Shown here: positions 8,066 to 15,730 of the stretch, piece after piece | Position numbering within the stretch: the stretch's first letter is position 1 | Layout: every line of letters starts with the position of its first letter | Origin: Lyngbya confervoides BDU141951 | GTDB lineage: Bacteria; Cyanobacteriota; Cyanobacteriia; Thermosynechococcales; Thermosynechococcaceae | Direction: 5' to 3' | DNA: 49,354 bases | Assembly: GCF_000817775.3 (NCBI RefSeq) | Contig: NZ_JTHE03000042.1 | Span: 1 to 49,354 of the forward strand | Translations under genes and position numbers: made by a program | Notes under the pieces: model-generated | What the model saw: only the letters and a program-made list of their open reading frames with translations | Told to the model about the DNA's origin: nothing | Databases searched by the model: none

Positions 8066-8401
8066 CTACTCAATTCCCTGGGGAAGATTTCGCTCTAGAA
8101 ACTCAATCCGCCGCTTCTGGTCAGCAATGGTTTGCTGTTGCCGATCCAATGCCTGCTCCAGCTCTTGAATGGTCTGTTTGCGGCGTGAGGATTTCCAGCC
8201 GCGTCTCATGATCGCTGGCAATGAAACCAGCAATCCCATCACAAAGCCCAAGAACAGCGTCAGCAGGGCGATCGCAGCTAAGGAAGCTTGAAACTGCCAC
8301 GTTCCCAGGCTGACCACCACAAGCGCCGCATTTTGATAGGCAAAAATCAGCGTCAGCAGCGCGATGATCAGCGCTACGATAAGGGAAAATCGCATGTTCA
8401 T
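8066..8401 (-). CDS. LapA-like (DUF1049) small membrane protein
   Basis: The 111-aa protein has two transmembrane helices (about 5-27, LIVALIIALLTLIFAYQNAALVVV, and 42-66, AAIALLTLFLGFVMGLLVSLP). A basic segment RRGWKSSRRK and a coiled-coil tail of about 35 residues (QELEQALDRQQQTIADQKRRIEFLE) follow. This is the layout of the LapA/DUF1049 family, which in enterobacteria works with LapB in lipopolysaccharide assembly; the cyanobacterial role is not established. An upstream AAGAGA can serve ATG 8401; the in-frame ATG two codons later is also possible. It diverges from the PRC-barrel gene across 76 bp. Confidence 0.75.
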   Translation of the reverse strand: MNMRFSLIVALIIALLTLIFAYQNAALVVVSLGTWQFQASLAAIALLTLFLGFVMGLLVSLPAIMRRGWKSSRRKQTIQELEQALDRQQQTIADQKRRIEFLERNLPQGIE

Positions 8402-8477
8402 TCTCTTTTAAACTCAACCTTGAAGCCTAACTGGCTCAGGTTGGCCCTAGTCTTGGTGTCTGTGATGGAGTCCTGCA

Positions 8478-9158
8478 ATGCCTGAATCCAATCTTAAGTC
8501 TAGCAATCTACACCATCGCCTTGTTCTGGATCGCCAAACCTCAGAAAAGGTTGGGCACCTGACCCAGCTTCTGTTGGATCCCCCCGCGCAAAAAATTGTG
8601 GGATTTTACTGCGGCGGCGGACTGTTCGGCGGTGCCCGGCAGGCGTTTCATTGGGACCAAATTCACAGCATTGGCAACGATAGTATTTTAGTGAGTGGTC
8701 CGCAGTGGGATCTCGATTGGAAAGGATCGAGCCCCATTAAAGCCCCCATCGGCCACGAGCTGTGGACCGATAGCGGTAACCAAATCGGTCAATTGGTCGA
8801 CCTCGTTCTGGAACCTGCCACGGGTGCGGTGGTTCACTACATCTTTGCCTGCAAAGGCTGGCAGGGTGTGATGGAAGGCACCTATCGAATTCCGCCTATC
8901 GTAGTGTCAAACATTGGCAGCAAGCGAATTATTGTGCTTGAGGCCATGCTAGGACATATGGAACAAGAAACAGAGGGATTAGGCCATAGGGCCGAGCAGA
9001 TTGCTGAATTTTTAAGGGCTGACTACGAGCAAACCCGTGAGGACTTGGCGGCCCTCAGGGAGAGCGCTCAGTCCGCTGTGGACAAGGTAAAAAGCGTTTT
9101 ACCGATGCCGTCTTCGCCTGAGCATGCTGATCACGAGTCCGATCACTCTCAATCCTGA
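8478..9158 (+). CDS. PRC-barrel domain protein
   Basis: The 226-aa protein has two PRC-barrel-like halves. The first (about 10-75) reads LVLDRQTSEKVGHLTQLLLDPPAQKIVGFYC; the second (about 90-160) reads IGHELWTDSGNQIGQLVDLVLEPATGAVVHY. The C-terminal 65 residues are helical and charged. PRC barrels occur in RimM and photosynthetic reaction-centre H subunits and act as RNA- or protein-binding scaffolds. GGAG lies about 7 nt before ATG 8478. It is transcribed away from the LapA-like gene, and the two probably share a 76-bp divergent promoter region. Confidence 0.75.
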   Translation: MPESNLKSSNLHHRLVLDRQTSEKVGHLTQLLLDPPAQKIVGFYCGGGLFGGARQAFHWDQIHSIGNDSILVSGPQWDLDWKGSSPIKAPIGHELWTDSGNQIGQLVDLVLEPATGAVVHYIFACKGWQGVMEGTYRIPPIVVSNIGSKRIIVLEAMLGHMEQETEGLGHRAEQIAEFLRADYEQTREDLAALRESAQSAVDKVKSVLPMPSSPEHADHESDHSQS

Positions 9159-9276
9159 AACCCAGCGATCGCCTGGATCCTCGGGGCATCTTTGGCGGTC
9201 CCTCTAGGTGCTATCCCTTGGGGTTCAGGAGGGGTGCTGAGGCCAGACCTCTAGCACCCTATCCCATTGCTGTGGC

Positions 9277-10770
9277 TTACACCAAGGCGATGCCCCGGTT
9301 GTATAGCTCCCGCGCGTAGTCTGTCCAGGTGCCCTGTCCCCAATAGCGGAAACAGCTGGTCTGGGTGAGCAGATTATAAAGCAAGGCCTCCCGATATTCC
9401 CTGGTTTGGGTAGTGGCGGAATCGCTTTCCACCTGGGGATCAAACTTGGCATGGAACTTGGCGCTGAGCTGGTTCATCGGCTCTAGGACGTTTTCGTAAC
9501 CAGCCACCCAGCTCAAATCATCGGTCCAGGATGCTCCGTCCATGTGGAACCGATGGTCGGTTTCCTTCAGCTCCGCGATCGCCTTTTCCACCGCTTCAGG
9601 GGTGGCCTGGTCTGGGTTCACTCGCTGCCAGATCTTATGCTGTTGCACCGCCTGACAAACGGGATAGTCATTGGGATTGACCCCAGCAGCTTCAATCAGC
9701 TCCAGGTATTCGGTTCCGTTCAGGCCCACCACACCAGTGACGCCGCGACCATTTTGGGTGATCTCGGACCAGAGAGGCTGAAAGTCTCGGGCATACTCAT
9801 TCATCATCACGCCGCCATTTTCCCCGTCGGCAATCTGGGAGACGCAGCAGGGCACCTCAACGCCGCCAATTTGCTGGCGACCGCGTCCCTTGGCCTCATG
9901 GTAGGGCTGCATCTGCGCCACCAGCTTTGTATCCGATCCCTGGGTCTTAATTAGGGCCGTAATGCTGATGGTTTCTCCCCGAGAGTTGCGGGCGACCAGG
10001 CGATTGGGGATGTACTTGTCCTCATGGTGCAGGGAAGATCCATCGATCCGCTCCACCGAATGCTCCTGAACCAGCAGCCAGCGATAGCCGCACTCCTTCA
10101 GGGCTTTGATGTACTCGTACTGCGTGTCTGGATGGTTGGGCATGTGCATCTCGGGTGGCGAAAACCCCTTCACCCGTCGCAGCGCGTCCATCCCAAACAG
10201 GGCGGCAAAATGATGCTGCCAAGCCAGGATTTGCAGCTTTAAATCTGGAATAGGGGTTGAGGGAGCCACGGCATGGCTCCACATGGTCCCCAGCCACTCA
10301 ACGTAGGGCTGATATTGGCGATCGCAGGCCATCCGCCGCAGATTGTCCATAATATCCTCGCGGCCCATCTGCTCAATTCCCCAGAGCAAATTCCCCGAGT
10401 AATCCAGCATGATGCGCGGATTTTGCCCGTTAGCCACCAGATCAGGAATCCAATCCCCCATGCGCTTGTAGCAGTCTGCAAACACATGGGCATTGTGGTT
10501 ATCACCAATCCCCTGATGCTCAAACATATGCTGGAGATTGCTGATGAGTTCTCCCTGGGCACCAGCCGGAATGGTGGGCTGGTGCATATGCAGCGCACAG
10601 GCAAATCCTGCTGAAATTTGATCCAAATTTAGATTTGTCTCTGGCAAGAAAACCGGATCGGAATGGTTAACAGCTGCCAAAATTTCTGATTCATGTCCAC
10701 AGATGTTTGGGAGTCCTTGATCGATCGATGCTCCGACCGATTTCTCCCTGGTGGGTGCGAATGCAACCAT
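9277..10770 (-). CDS. Glycoside hydrolase family 57-like protein
   Basis: The 497-aa protein opens, after about 50 variable residues, with FACALHMHQPTIP; the H-x-HQP motif marks GH57 enzymes (alpha-amylases, 4-alpha-glucanotransferases, branching enzymes). Further catalytic-domain blocks include MLDYSGNLLWGIEQMG, GMWSHAV-type and GFSPPEMHMPN, where an acidic residue follows a Pro pair. The C-terminus has GQGTWTDYARELY. Proteins of this type are common in cyanobacteria and are assumed to act on alpha-glucans such as glycogen, but the substrate cannot be assigned. GAGG about 11 nt before ATG 10770 supports the start. It stands alone between long gaps. Confidence 0.8.
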   Translation of the reverse strand: MVAFAPTREKSVGASIDQGLPNICGHESEILAAVNHSDPVFLPETNLNLDQISAGFACALHMHQPTIPAGAQGELISNLQHMFEHQGIGDNHNAHVFADCYKRMGDWIPDLVANGQNPRIMLDYSGNLLWGIEQMGREDIMDNLRRMACDRQYQPYVEWLGTMWSHAVAPSTPIPDLKLQILAWQHHFAALFGMDALRRVKGFSPPEMHMPNHPDTQYEYIKALKECGYRWLLVQEHSVERIDGSSLHHEDKYIPNRLVARNSRGETISITALIKTQGSDTKLVAQMQPYHEAKGRGRQQIGGVEVPCCVSQIADGENGGVMMNEYARDFQPLWSEITQNGRGVTGVVGLNGTEYLELIEAAGVNPNDYPVCQAVQQHKIWQRVNPDQATPEAVEKAIAELKETDHRFHMDGASWTDDLSWVAGYENVLEPMNQLSAKFHAKFDPQVESDSATTQTREYREALLYNLLTQTSCFRYWGQGTWTDYARELYNRGIALV

Positions 10771-11190
10771 AGACTTCGCCTCTAATTCTTAATTGACCAA
10801 TGTTTTGATTACGTCCGATCATAGGAGAGCCTTGTCGGGAGTCAATCAAAGTTTCCTCACAATTTGTATCGTTGGGTAACCGGGATCGATTCAACTGTAA
10901 TAGTTCAGCAAGGGTTCAGTGCTCCCGTGGGAGAAAAAAGCAGGCCCTCAACCCTGACCTCAGGCGCGATCCCAGCCTTGATCAAGACGCTATGGTCCTC
11001 AAAGGAGCCTGGGGTCAAAATTAAATTAATTGGCTCAGATCACAGCATTTTTCCCCGCAGCCTGGACAATAAAGGTAGCTTGTAACCGCCTTTACGCTCG
11101 TCTTTAAGATGTTCCCGCGCTCCCCCCTAAGAGCGTCTCGACTGCGTTCAATCTGCCAATTTTGCAGTCTCCTCACGGGATAAATCCATC
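10771..11190. other. 420-bp divergent intergenic region
   Basis: It lies between the GH57 gene (minus) and the protein kinase gene (plus), so it should hold promoters for both. I see no coding potential. A short hairpin CTCCCGTGGGAG followed by six A residues is at about 10922-10939. No convincing -35/-10 pair could be picked. Confidence 0.4.
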
Positions 11191-13056
11191 ATGACGACTA
11201 CGCCCCGACCTCCAGCCTCAACGCCGTTCCATGAACCGGATACCTTGCTGGCCAACCGCTATCAGGTTGATCGAATTTTGGGAGAAGGTGGATTTGGGAC
11301 GACCTATTTGGCCATCGATACTCAAATGCCCTCGCGACGCACCTGTGTCGTCAAGCAGCTGAAGCCGCTGAACAATAATCAGCAAATCTATCAGCTAGTC
11401 CAGTCCCGATTCCAGCGTGAAGCGACGATTTTAGAATCCTTGGGGGGATCTTGTCCCCAAATTCCCCATCTATATGCCTATTTTTCCCAGGATAATCAGT
11501 TTTATCTCGTAGAGGAATGGATTGCCGGAGAGACCCTGACCCAGCGGGTGCAGCGCAACGGCCTTTTTTCGGAAGCCCAAGTTCGCGATCTCTTGCTTAA
11601 AATTCTGCCAGCCATCGATCACGTGCATCGTCACAAAATGGTTCATCGAGATATCAAGCCGGACAACATTATTCTGCGATCGCCCGATGAGTTGCCGATC
11701 TTAATTGACTTTGGGGCTGTGAAAGAAACCATGGGAACGGTGATTAATTCCCAGGGCAACAGCTCCCAATCCATCGTTGTGGGCACACCCGGATTTATGC
11801 CGCCCGAGCAAAGTGCTGGTCGTCCTGTGTTTAGCAGCGATCTGTACAGTCTCGGTCTGACGGCCATTTACTTGCTCACAGGCCAACTGCCCCAAAATAT
11901 TGAGACAGATCCCATGACTGGGATCATGCACTGGCAGACCCTGACGGCCGTCAGCCCAGCCTTCGCCGAGATCCTGAATCGGGCAACTCATTTGCAAGCT
12001 TCCCAACGCTACATGACGGCCGGAGAGATGATGCAGGCGCTGTCGGTCACTCATGATCGCAGCGGTGATGCCACCGTGGTCGTGCATACGCAACCCCAGC
12101 CCCGGACCTTTTCTGCACCTTCTCCTCCGGTCAATGTTCCTCTCTCGCCCCCATCTGCGTCGCCAGTGTATGCCCAAGGCGTCCAGGGTTATGGCACGCC
12201 GGTGACCCCCATAACGCCCCCCATAACGCCCCCCATAACGCCCCCCGTGACGCCCGTCTATGCGGCCCAGAACTTCGCCACACCAGATTCCCGATCGCAG
12301 ATCCCCGCAGCGGCTCCGGCAGCCTCCGGCAGCGACTGGCCCAAGGCGGTGATTATTGGCGGACTGATTGGTGCGTCTATTTTGGGGGGCACTCTGATGC
12401 TGCGTGCCCAGTTAAGCAGCTGGTTCGATCCAGACCCGGTCCCCTCGTCCCCTGAAGTTACGGTGAGTCCCGAGGTCCCCGCCTCGAGTGCCCCGTCCGT
12501 AGCAAACCCACCCGTGGCAAACCCACCCGTGGCAAACCCGCCCGTGGCAAACCCGCCCGTGGCTTCGTCTCCGGTTCCGCCTCCGGCCACCGTGCAAACC
12601 AATGCCACCGTGGTTGGAAATCCTGGACGGAAAAATGTTCGCTCAGGGCCAGGTCCCCACTATGAAGTGGTGGGGAATGTCTATCCGGGCGATCGCCTCC
12701 AGATCTTAGGATCGAGTCAAGAATCCAATGGCTTTACCTGGTATGAAGTCTATGCCCCTGCAGCCGGGGTGCAGGGCTGGATGGCCCATCATCTGGTAGA
12801 GGTTGATGGGGATCCCTCGCCTCCTGACCCGCTACCTCCGCCCCAATTAGAGACCAATGCCACGGTGGTGGGCGGTGGCCTGAAAAACATTCGCTCTGGT
12901 CCGGGCACAGTTTATGCGGTCGTAGGCCAGATCGCCACCGGCGATCGCCTTCAGATTCTAGGCAGCGACTACGATAGCGGCGGCTATCTTTGGTACAACG
13001 TTAACACAGGGCAGACCACCGGCTGGATCGCGGCTCAGCTCATTGAACACGACTAG
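11191..13056 (+). CDS. Membrane Ser/Thr protein kinase with two SH3b domains
   Basis: The 621-aa Hanks-type (PknB-like) kinase spans about 22-290. Seen are the glycine loop GEGGFG (31-36), the ATP-binding lysine in VVKQ (K55), the catalytic loop HRDIKPDN (152-159, D154) and DFG (173-175). A proline-rich linker carrying PITP repeats is followed by one transmembrane helix (about 390-408, AVIIGGLIGASILGGTLML), then NPPVA repeats. Two bacterial SH3 domains (about 470-545 and 553-620, each with RSGPG) lie outside the membrane and probably bind cell-wall peptide. The arrangement suggests a receptor kinase sensing peptidoglycan, which fits the VanY-like carboxypeptidase gene 40 bp downstream. Confidence 0.88.
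   Translation: MTTTPRPPASTPFHEPDTLLANRYQVDRILGEGGFGTTYLAIDTQMPSRRTCVVKQLKPLNNNQQIYQLVQSRFQREATILESLGGSCPQIPHLYAYFSQDNQFYLVEEWIAGETLTQRVQRNGLFSEAQVRDLLLKILPAIDHVHRHKMVHRDIKPDNIILRSPDELPILIDFGAVKETMGTVINSQGNSSQSIVVGTPGFMPPEQSAGRPVFSSDLYSLGLTAIYLLTGQLPQNIETDPMTGIMHWQTLTAVSPAFAEILNRATHLQASQRYMTAGEMMQALSVTHDRSGDATVVVHTQPQPRTFSAPSPPVNVPLSPPSASPVYAQGVQGYGTPVTPITPPITPPITPPVTPVYAAQNFATPDSRSQIPAAAPAASGSDWPKAVIIGGLIGASILGGTLMLRAQLSSWFDPDPVPSSPEVTVSPEVPASSAPSVANPPVANPPVANPPVANPPVASSPVPPPATVQTNATVVGNPGRKNVRSGPGPHYEVVGNVYPGDRLQILGSSQESNGFTWYEVYAPAAGVQGWMAHHLVEVDGDPSPPDPLPPPQLETNATVVGGGLKNIRSGPGTVYAVVGQIATGDRLQILGSDYDSGGYLWYNVNTGQTTGWIAAQLIEHD
12211..12246 (+). repeat. In-frame 12-bp tandem repeat (three copies)
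   Basis: ATAACGCCCCCC is repeated three times exactly, encoding the PITP units of the kinase linker. As a multiple of three it can change copy number without breaking the frame. Confidence 0.8.
12499..12558 (+). repeat. In-frame 15-bp tandem repeat (four copies)
   Basis: Four copies of GTGGCAAACCC(A/G)CCC (first copy GTAGC) encode VANPP units just outside the membrane helix of the kinase. This gives a length-variable spacer before the SH3b domains. Confidence 0.8.
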
Positions 13057-13096
13057 CGGCTCGATAGAATGGAGACAATTCCAAAAGTTCAACGGC

Positions 13097-13957
13097 ATGA
13101 AACATCGCTCTCGTTTGCATATTCATAGCCCTTTTCAGTTCATTGCCCTCACGCTGCTGGCGGCCATCGTCACGGTTTGGATTGGCATGCTTGTTCTGTT
13201 TGCCTGGCGCCAGATGGCGCCGCCTAACCAGGTGGACGATATTCCCGATCGAGTGACCGCCGCGCCCCCCACGCAAGCATCCCCCCCGCGGATTCCAGCG
13301 ACTCCGGCTCCCCCCCAGCCGTCCCAAGCAGTGCCGACACCGAGCGCGAGTCCTCCCCTGTCCGATAATCCCTCAATCCTCTCCACTGCCGATCCTCAGG
13401 TTGCAGCCCGTGGCGGGGAGCCACACTATAATCATCTGCCCTATCAGGAAGCGACGGGTGAGCTGATGACGGTGGGTGAATATTATGATCGCCCTGAGCA
13501 GCTGGTGCCGGAGGTGGCCCAGGCCTTCTGGACCATGCAGGATGCTGCAGCCGCCTCTGGGATTCGGCTGGGTCCTATTTCTGGATTTCGCACCATTGCC
13601 GATCAAGCGCAGCTCTTTGAGCGGCAAATTCAGCGGCATGGAGGGTCTGCCCAAGAAGCGGCAACACTGAGCGCTCCGCCGGGATATAGCGAGCACCACA
13701 CGGGCTATACGCTGGATATTCGCGATCTCGATCAGCCCGATACAGACTTGAAGTATGCCATGGAGAACACCGCTGCCTATCGATGGCTGCTCGACAATGG
13801 CTGTACCTACGGATTTGAGCTTTCCTTCCCGGAGGGCAACCGCCAGGGTGTCAGCTTTGAACCCTGGCACTGGCGCTACATTGGATCGCCCCAGGCCAAA
13901 CAGCTGTTTGCCAATGCCCATCAGCGCTATCCCCATCCCACTTACTGCAATACCTAG
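13097..13957 (+). CDS. VanY-like D-alanyl-D-alanine carboxypeptidase (M15B)
   Basis: The 286-aa product has an N-terminal membrane anchor (about 18-40, LTLLAAIVTVWIGMLVLFAW) and a Pro-rich linker, then a zinc peptidase domain. That domain holds SGFRTIADQAQLF, the zinc motif SEHHTGYTLDI (His and Asp ligands) and the closing EPWHWRY (catalytic Glu and zinc His). Family enzymes trim the terminal D-Ala from peptidoglycan stem peptides in the periplasm. A TTG at 13043 would overlap the kinase gene. I prefer ATG 13097, which starts just before the basic MKHRSRLH leader, though no clear Shine-Dalgarno precedes it. It is probably co-transcribed with the kinase and the nuclease gene, whose start overlaps its stop. 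Confidence 0.85.
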   Translation: MKHRSRLHIHSPFQFIALTLLAAIVTVWIGMLVLFAWRQMAPPNQVDDIPDRVTAAPPTQASPPRIPATPAPPQPSQAVPTPSASPPLSDNPSILSTADPQVAARGGEPHYNHLPYQEATGELMTVGEYYDRPEQLVPEVAQAFWTMQDAAAASGIRLGPISGFRTIADQAQLFERQIQRHGGSAQEAATLSAPPGYSEHHTGYTLDIRDLDQPDTDLKYAMENTAAYRWLLDNGCTYGFELSFPEGNRQGVSFEPWHWRYIGSPQAKQLFANAHQRYPHPTYCNT

Positions 13958-14760
13958 TGACCTCTCCAGCGCTCATTCCGATCTCCCAATCCCACCTCAA
14001 GATCCTGGCCGCTTGTCCACGTCTGTTTCAGCATCGTTTTCTTGATCGGGTGGGGGCACCCAGTTTGCTGCCGCCTCAACAGAGCCAGCAACGGATGGGG
14101 CAAAACTTTCATCGGCTCATGCAGCAATACTGGATGGATCTCCCCATTGAACCAATTTTGGAACAGTCTCCAGGACTGCGAAAGCGCTTTCAAGCGTTTC
14201 AGGCCTCGCCGCCCCCCTTGATCAGGGGCGATCGCCTTACGGAATACCGCTGCACCTGGCAAAGCGGGACATTTTTGCTGCTGGGAGTGTTTGACTTACT
14301 GGTAGTAGGATCCTCCCAAGCCCAAATTGTGGACTGGAAAAGCTTCCGACAGCCCAATTCCCCCGATCTGCTCAGCCAAAGCTGGCAAACTCGTCTGTAT
14401 CCCTATCTTCTGGCCCAGACCAGCCCTTTTAGGCCAGACCAAATTTCGATGACCTACTGGTTTGCCCAGGGTCGATCGCCTCAGGACGCGCCCGTCTATC
14501 ACTTTCCCTATTCTGCCCAGCGTCATCAGACCAACCATTGCGAAATTGCAGCCCACCTGCAACAGCTGCACCGCTGGCTGCAGGAGCATGACCAGGGACA
14601 ATCGCTGCCCAAGGTCGCCCTTGCCCAGGGAGAGTGCTTTGGAGCGACCCACACCTGTGCCTACGCAGAGCGCTGTCAGCGCCTTCCTGCTGTCCCTTTC
14701 CCCAACCCCGGCACCTCTGCTCTTGACGCTATTGAGGCCATCCCAGAGGTGCCCCTTTAG
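13957..14760 (+). CDS. PD-(D/E)XK nuclease superfamily protein (Cas4/AddB-like)
   Basis: The 267-aa protein begins at GTG 13957, whose G is the last base of the preceding TAG, so translation is probably coupled. Early SHLKILAACPRLFQHRFL is the typical opening helix with a conserved Cys-Pro. QIVDWKSFRQP holds the D-x-K catalytic element, and QTRLYPYLLAQ is the following conserved helix. Near the C-terminus GECFGATHTCAYAERC supplies three cysteines which, with the early one, could hold a 4Fe-4S cluster as in AddB/Cas4. It is likely a nuclease of DNA repair or processing. No CRISPR genes are near. Confidence 0.75.
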   Translation: MTSPALIPISQSHLKILAACPRLFQHRFLDRVGAPSLLPPQQSQQRMGQNFHRLMQQYWMDLPIEPILEQSPGLRKRFQAFQASPPPLIRGDRLTEYRCTWQSGTFLLLGVFDLLVVGSSQAQIVDWKSFRQPNSPDLLSQSWQTRLYPYLLAQTSPFRPDQISMTYWFAQGRSPQDAPVYHFPYSAQRHQTNHCEIAAHLQQLHRWLQEHDQGQSLPKVALAQGECFGATHTCAYAERCQRLPAVPFPNPGTSALDAIEAIPEVPL

Positions 14761-14863
14761 CAGGCTCACCAACTTGCAAGGGCCAGCAACATGGGTCAAC
14801 CCTTTGGAGGGCTGCACGTTACAGTGGAGAAAACCTAAAACACCGTCCTAAGTCTCATTGACC

Positions 14864-15604
14864 ATGCTCGAAGCCCTGCAAGCCCAGCTCTACTGGCTCA
14901 GTCAATATGCAAATGCTGTGGTTGCCCATCAACTGAACCACCTGACGCCGCTGAGCATCGGCCTGATTTTTACGGCAGGACTGCTGACGAGCTTGACCCC
15001 CTGCACGCTCTCCATGCTGCCCATTACCGTGGGCTACATTGGCGGCTATCAGGCTAAAAGTCGCTGGCAAGGGGCCTGGCAATCGGCCTGGTTTGCCCTA
15101 GGACTGGCCACCATGCTGACCCTTCTGGGGGTTGGGGCCGCTTCCCTGGGGCGCATCTACGGACAGGTGAATCATGGACTCGCGATCGCGGTCAGTCTCA
15201 TCGCCATTGTGATGGGCTTAAATCTGCTAGAGGCCCTGCCTCTGAGGTTTCCCTCCTGGAGCGGCAGCGAGGTCATCTCCGAGACGTTTCCCCCCGCAGT
15301 TCGAACCTATCTATTAGGCATCACCTTCGGGCTCATTGCCTCTCCCTGTAGCACACCGGTGCTTGCCACCCTTCTGGCCTGGATTTCCAGCACCCAAGAT
15401 CCCATCCTGGGGGCAGGCTTACTGCTGTCTTACACCCTTGGCTACACGGCCCCGCTGATTCTCGCCGGAACCTTTACAACGGTGATTCAGAACCTGCTCA
15501 AGCTACGCCGCTGGTCAAGCTGGATTACCCCCACCAGTGGTGTTTTGTTGATTGGGTTTGGGCTGTACTCCCTGGCAACGCACCTGGGGCCAATCCGCCT
15601 ATAG
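14864..15604 (+). CDS. ccdA: CcdA-type cytochrome c biogenesis / thiol-disulfide transporter
   Basis: The 246-aa membrane protein has about six helices and two conserved Pro-Cys motifs: LTSLTPCTLSMLP (about 45-57) and IASPCSTPVLATLL (about 160-173). The paired cysteines pass reducing equivalents across the thylakoid or plasma membrane to CcsX-like thioredoxins that keep apocytochrome c haem-binding cysteines reduced. Length fits the family. The frame is open from a TTG at 14858, but ATG 14864 is the natural start. About 104 bp separate it from the nuclease gene. Confidence 0.9.
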   Translation: MLEALQAQLYWLSQYANAVVAHQLNHLTPLSIGLIFTAGLLTSLTPCTLSMLPITVGYIGGYQAKSRWQGAWQSAWFALGLATMLTLLGVGAASLGRIYGQVNHGLAIAVSLIAIVMGLNLLEALPLRFPSWSGSEVISETFPPAVRTYLLGITFGLIASPCSTPVLATLLAWISSTQDPILGAGLLLSYTLGYTAPLILAGTFTTVIQNLLKLRRWSSWITPTSGVLLIGFGLYSLATHLGPIRL

Positions 15605-15730
15605 CTTTAGAAAGATGGTAGAATATTAACCGCTGTCTGCCTCAAAAAGGCAAATTGCGATAGTTTTGCCCTCTGCTTCTGAAAATAGCATTTTTTGGGC
15701 TGTCTTTCGTTCTTTATTCGCTGAAGTTTT

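Noticed and set aside
7905-8168. Plus-strand 87-codon ORF
   Set aside because: It is antisense to the LapA-like gene and the small ORF after it; the minus strand has the better starts and domain pattern.
13043-13096. TTG start for the VanY-like gene inside the kinase stop region
   Set aside because: It adds 18 residues ahead of a normal basic signal-anchor; ATG 13097 gives the expected protein.
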